Assembly: GCA_002413785.1 (NCBI GenBank) | Contig: DHXR01000017.1 | Location: 22,437 to 86,436 of the forward strand | Direction of reading: 5' to 3' | Length of the DNA: 64,000 nt | DNA from: Mucilaginibacter sp. UBA5151 | Lineage (GTDB): Bacteria; Bacteroidota; Bacteroidia; Sphingobacteriales; Sphingobacteriaceae | Shown here: positions 61,807-64,000 of the stretch, piece after piece | Position numbering within the stretch: the first letter of the stretch is position 1 | Layout of the letters: every line of letters begins with the position of its first letter | Made by a program: the position numbers and the translations under genes | The notes under the pieces: generated by a model | What the model was told of the DNA's origin: nothing | Database searches by the model: none | The model's input: the letters and a program-made list of their open reading frames with translations, nothing else

Positions 61807-62406
61807 ATGAGCATAATAGGCCAAAACCTGGTTCAGGAGCAACATAAAGTCGCTTCTAAAAAAAACATTTGACTTTATCCATCTAAATCCTGATTTTAGC
61901 AAGTACACGACCAAGGCGACCTTTTTTACGAGGAACCGCATACTTACCTTTCCGGTTGTGGTTTCCTCGATTTTGAACCTGTTTAAGGAATCCGTAGAAT
62001 ACAATATCTCCACGATTCTTTCTTTTTTGGAAGTAAAACCAGTTACAGGGGCCGCTTTCTCTCTGGCCCGCTATAAGATTGATCTTTCGTTCTTCAAAGA
62101 CTTGAATAAGATACTTGTTGATTTTCATCAGAAATTGCCATCGAAGTTGTGGAAAGGCTATCAGTTGATCGCCGGTGACGGCCCTGCAGCTTCATTACCG
62201 CCTTCAAAGCAGATAAAAGAATACTTCGGAATACACTCAAGTAATGATGATGGTATTAACAACTGTCTGGCCCAGATATTTTACAGGTGAAGGGTGATAT
62301 AAACCAGACCAAAGAGATAGTGAATTTTTCTGATTTGATTGATAATATTAAGTTCAGTATTCAGCATTTGATTGATAAATATGATGTGCGTGTGAAAATT
62401 GTTTGA
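61807..62406 (+). pseudogene. IS4-type transposase remnant
   Basis: The frame starts MSIIGQNLVQEQHKVASKKN and stops after 21 codons, continues in another frame with FSKYTTKATFFTRNRILTFP and then AAFSLARYKIDLSFFKDLN and LWKGYQLIAGDGPAASLP, and after a further stop resumes with TKEIVNFSDLIDNIKFSIQH, which looks like a transposase C-terminus. The catalytic middle is missing. This is a decayed, internally deleted insertion sequence. I did not find clear terminal inverted repeats. Confidence 0.75.
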
Positions 62407-62446
62407 AACCCGGATTTTTCAGGCGTGATGCGTATTAGTAAAAAAT

Positions 62447-62470
62447 ACCTGTAGTTAAAAAATTGCAGGT
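62447..62470 (+). terminator. Terminator after the transposase remnant
   Basis: ACCTGTAGTT and AATTGCAGGT pair across AAAA (with two G-U pairs), followed on the plus strand by TTTTTATTTTT. It ends the plus-strand remnant transcript. Confidence 0.65.
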
Positions 62471-62615
62471 TTTTTATTTTTGCATTAACATCCAACTAAA
62501 ATTCATATTTTACGTAACAGACGATATGCACAACTTATCAATAATTAATTGCGCAAGCGGACTGTAATGAACATTTATTTTTTGATATTTTAGCCCAGGC
62601 TGAAAGAAAATTACC

Positions 62616-64000
62616 ATGACGTTAGAATTAAAAAAGAAACTGGAAACCCTGGACCAGGCCTTACAAAAAAACATTAAAGAATTAGCGGATTATAAGTATG
62701 CGTTTGATGAGTCTTTCATCACAGCCGTCACCGACCAGAAGGGCATCATCACTTATGCCAATGATAATTTTTGTAAAATTTCAAAATATAGCAGGGAAGA
62801 GTTGATCGGGCAGGACCACCGTATTATTAATTCAGGTTTTCACGATAAAAAGTTTATCCGTAACCTGTGGGTAACAATTGCGAATGGAAAAATATGGCGC
62901 GGCGAATTTAAAAACAAAGCAAAGGATGGGACTTATTACTGGGTTGATAATACAGTTATCCCTTTTTTAAATGAGCGCGGCAAACCTTACAAATACCTGG
63001 CTATCCGTGTAGATATAACCGCTAAAAAGGAAGCGGAAGAAAAATTAAGTAAAGTAAACCGGCGATATGCCTTCATTAGCCAGATTAATCAATGCATTGT
63101 ACATGTACAGGATGAGCATGATCTATTTCGCAATGTATGCAGCATTGCAATTGAATTTGGTAAATTCAAAATGGCATGGATTGGCATGTTCGGCAGTAAA
63201 AATGAAAAAATAACGCTCGTTGGTCAAAAGGGTATTCCCGCCCGTGACATCAAACTATTTAAAAATAAGCGGCTGGAAGCCGGCAGCCCACAACTGAATG
63301 TGTTACAGGCCGGCACGTATTACCTCTGCAATGATACCGGCGGCGACCGTAAATTAGAAAACCGGGAACATATTGCCGTTGGCTACGGTATTAAATCTTA
63401 CATTGTGTTACCTATCCGGAGTTCAGGGAATATTATCGCTACGTTCAACCTATATTCAACCGTACCCGATTTTTTCGACAATGATGAAATAGAACTATTA
63501 TTGGAAGTGACCGGGGATATTTCGTTTGCACTGGATGATTTTGAGAAAGCAAAAAGGCAAAAAGCAGCGGAATATATTACCGCTCAAAACGAAAAACTTT
63601 TCCGGGCGTTGATTGAAAAAAGCGGCGATATGCAAGCGCTGACCAGGGAGAATGGCGAAATATTTTATGCCAGCCCTTCCGTTGCCAAGGTCATGGGATA
63701 TAGCTTTGAAGAATTACGAAAAAAAAAGGCTTTTGACTTTTTTTTTCCAGATGACCTTCCAGGCTTTTTAGAAAAAAGGAATGCAGTGTTGCAAGTGTCG
63801 GGCGGGTCATTTTATTTCCAATTGCGGATGCAGCACAAATATGGCCATTATATATCGTGTGAAGGCACGATCACCAACATGCTTCACGACCCGGCTATCC
63901 ACGCAATTATTATTAATTTCAGGGATATTACTGAAAGGGCGCTTGCAGCAGAAAAACTTTCGAAAAGCGAATTAAGATTAAAAGAGGCACAGGCTATAGC
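62616..64000 (+). CDS. PAS/GAF sensor protein, probably histidine kinase (3' end outside)
   Basis: The frame opens with the ATG at 62616 and runs to the window end (461 codons), so the output domain is not visible. PAS 1 (about 25-145): TAVTDQKGIITYANDNFC, then SKYSREELIGQDHRIINSGF. A GAF domain follows (about 160-305): EFGKFKMAWIGMFG, GYGIKSYIVLPIRSSGN. PAS 2 (about 320-440) has NGEIFYASPSVAKVMGYSFE. SELRLKEAQA at the end starts another PAS, the usual layout of a multi-PAS Bacteroidetes histidine kinase. No membrane helix is seen, so it is cytoplasmic. Confidence 0.8.
   Translation, partial: MTLELKKKLETLDQALQKNIKELADYKYAFDESFITAVTDQKGIITYANDNFCKISKYSREELIGQDHRIINSGFHDKKFIRNLWVTIANGKIWRGEFKNKAKDGTYYWVDNTVIPFLNERGKPYKYLAIRVDITAKKEAEEKLSKVNRRYAFISQINQCIVHVQDEHDLFRNVCSIAIEFGKFKMAWIGMFGSKNEKITLVGQKGIPARDIKLFKNKRLEAGSPQLNVLQAGTYYLCNDTGGDRKLENREHIAVGYGIKSYIVLPIRSSGNIIATFNLYSTVPDFFDNDEIELLLEVTGDISFALDDFEKAKRQKAAEYITAQNEKLFRALIEKSGDMQALTRENGEIFYASPSVAKVMGYSFEELRKKKAFDFFFPDDLPGFLEKRNAVLQVSGGSFYFQLRMQHKYGHYISCEGTITNMLHDPAIHAIIINFRDITERALAAEKLSKSELRLKEAQAI

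Overview
The window looks like chromosome of a Bacteroidota bacterium, probably Sphingobacteriaceae (Mucilaginibacter-like, by overall protein flavour; inference). Reasons: Bacteroidetes-type MobA/MobB/MobC and RteC genes, a Bacteroidetes tyrosine recombinase lacking the first catalytic arginine, a tmRNA tag reading GENTYALAA, a fused E1 alpha/beta oxoacid dehydrogenase, a GH92 mannosidase, and starts without Shine-Dalgarno sequences.

Bases 1 to about 30,180 are the right part of an integrative conjugative element (ICE). Its integrase (28709-29926) lies beside the 3' end of ssrA (tmRNA, 30180-30546), the apparent insertion site; the other end is beyond base 1. From left to right: a partial transfer gene, RteC regulator, membrane LuxR regulator plus GNAT acetyltransferase, the mobCBA block with a candidate oriT, and a small HTH block. 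Cargo follows. Cargo 1 (8583-9843) is a graspetide-type RiPP pair, precursor plus ATP-grasp ligase, flanked by a duplicated copy of the 5' end of the HTH gene. Cargo 2 (11500-13873) is a three-gene operon with a DUF4407 membrane protein. Cargo 3 (14256-28010) is the most unusual part: two tight operons combining a NitT/TauT-like ABC importer, two unrelated methyltransferases, a histidine kinase split over two overlapping genes, three receiver-domain proteins (one with a C-terminal HEPN-like RNase motif) and several small unknown proteins. I know of no described system with this composition. An ORF6N protein and the integrase close the element.

Bases 30,180-64,000 are ordinary chromosome: aminotransferase, DUF1573 protein, fused E1, L,D-transpeptidase, 3-hydroxyacyl-CoA dehydrogenase, bioD/bioF, an S24-type repressor with a strong operator, MsrB, fasciclin protein, BamA-like beta-propeller protein, class A PBP, PPK2, GH92, an omega-amidase/methionine aminotransferase pair, a cystathionine gamma-synthase-type enzyme, carboxylesterase, an IS4-type transposase remnant and a truncated PAS/GAF kinase. 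An isolated, AT-rich transmembrane NACHT NTPase (43157-46195) interrupts it and is a candidate defence gene. Many chromosomal gene junctions carry inverted repeats built from short repeated words, including a 403-bp MITE-like element with a 36-bp perfect palindrome; I saw no such elements on the ICE side.
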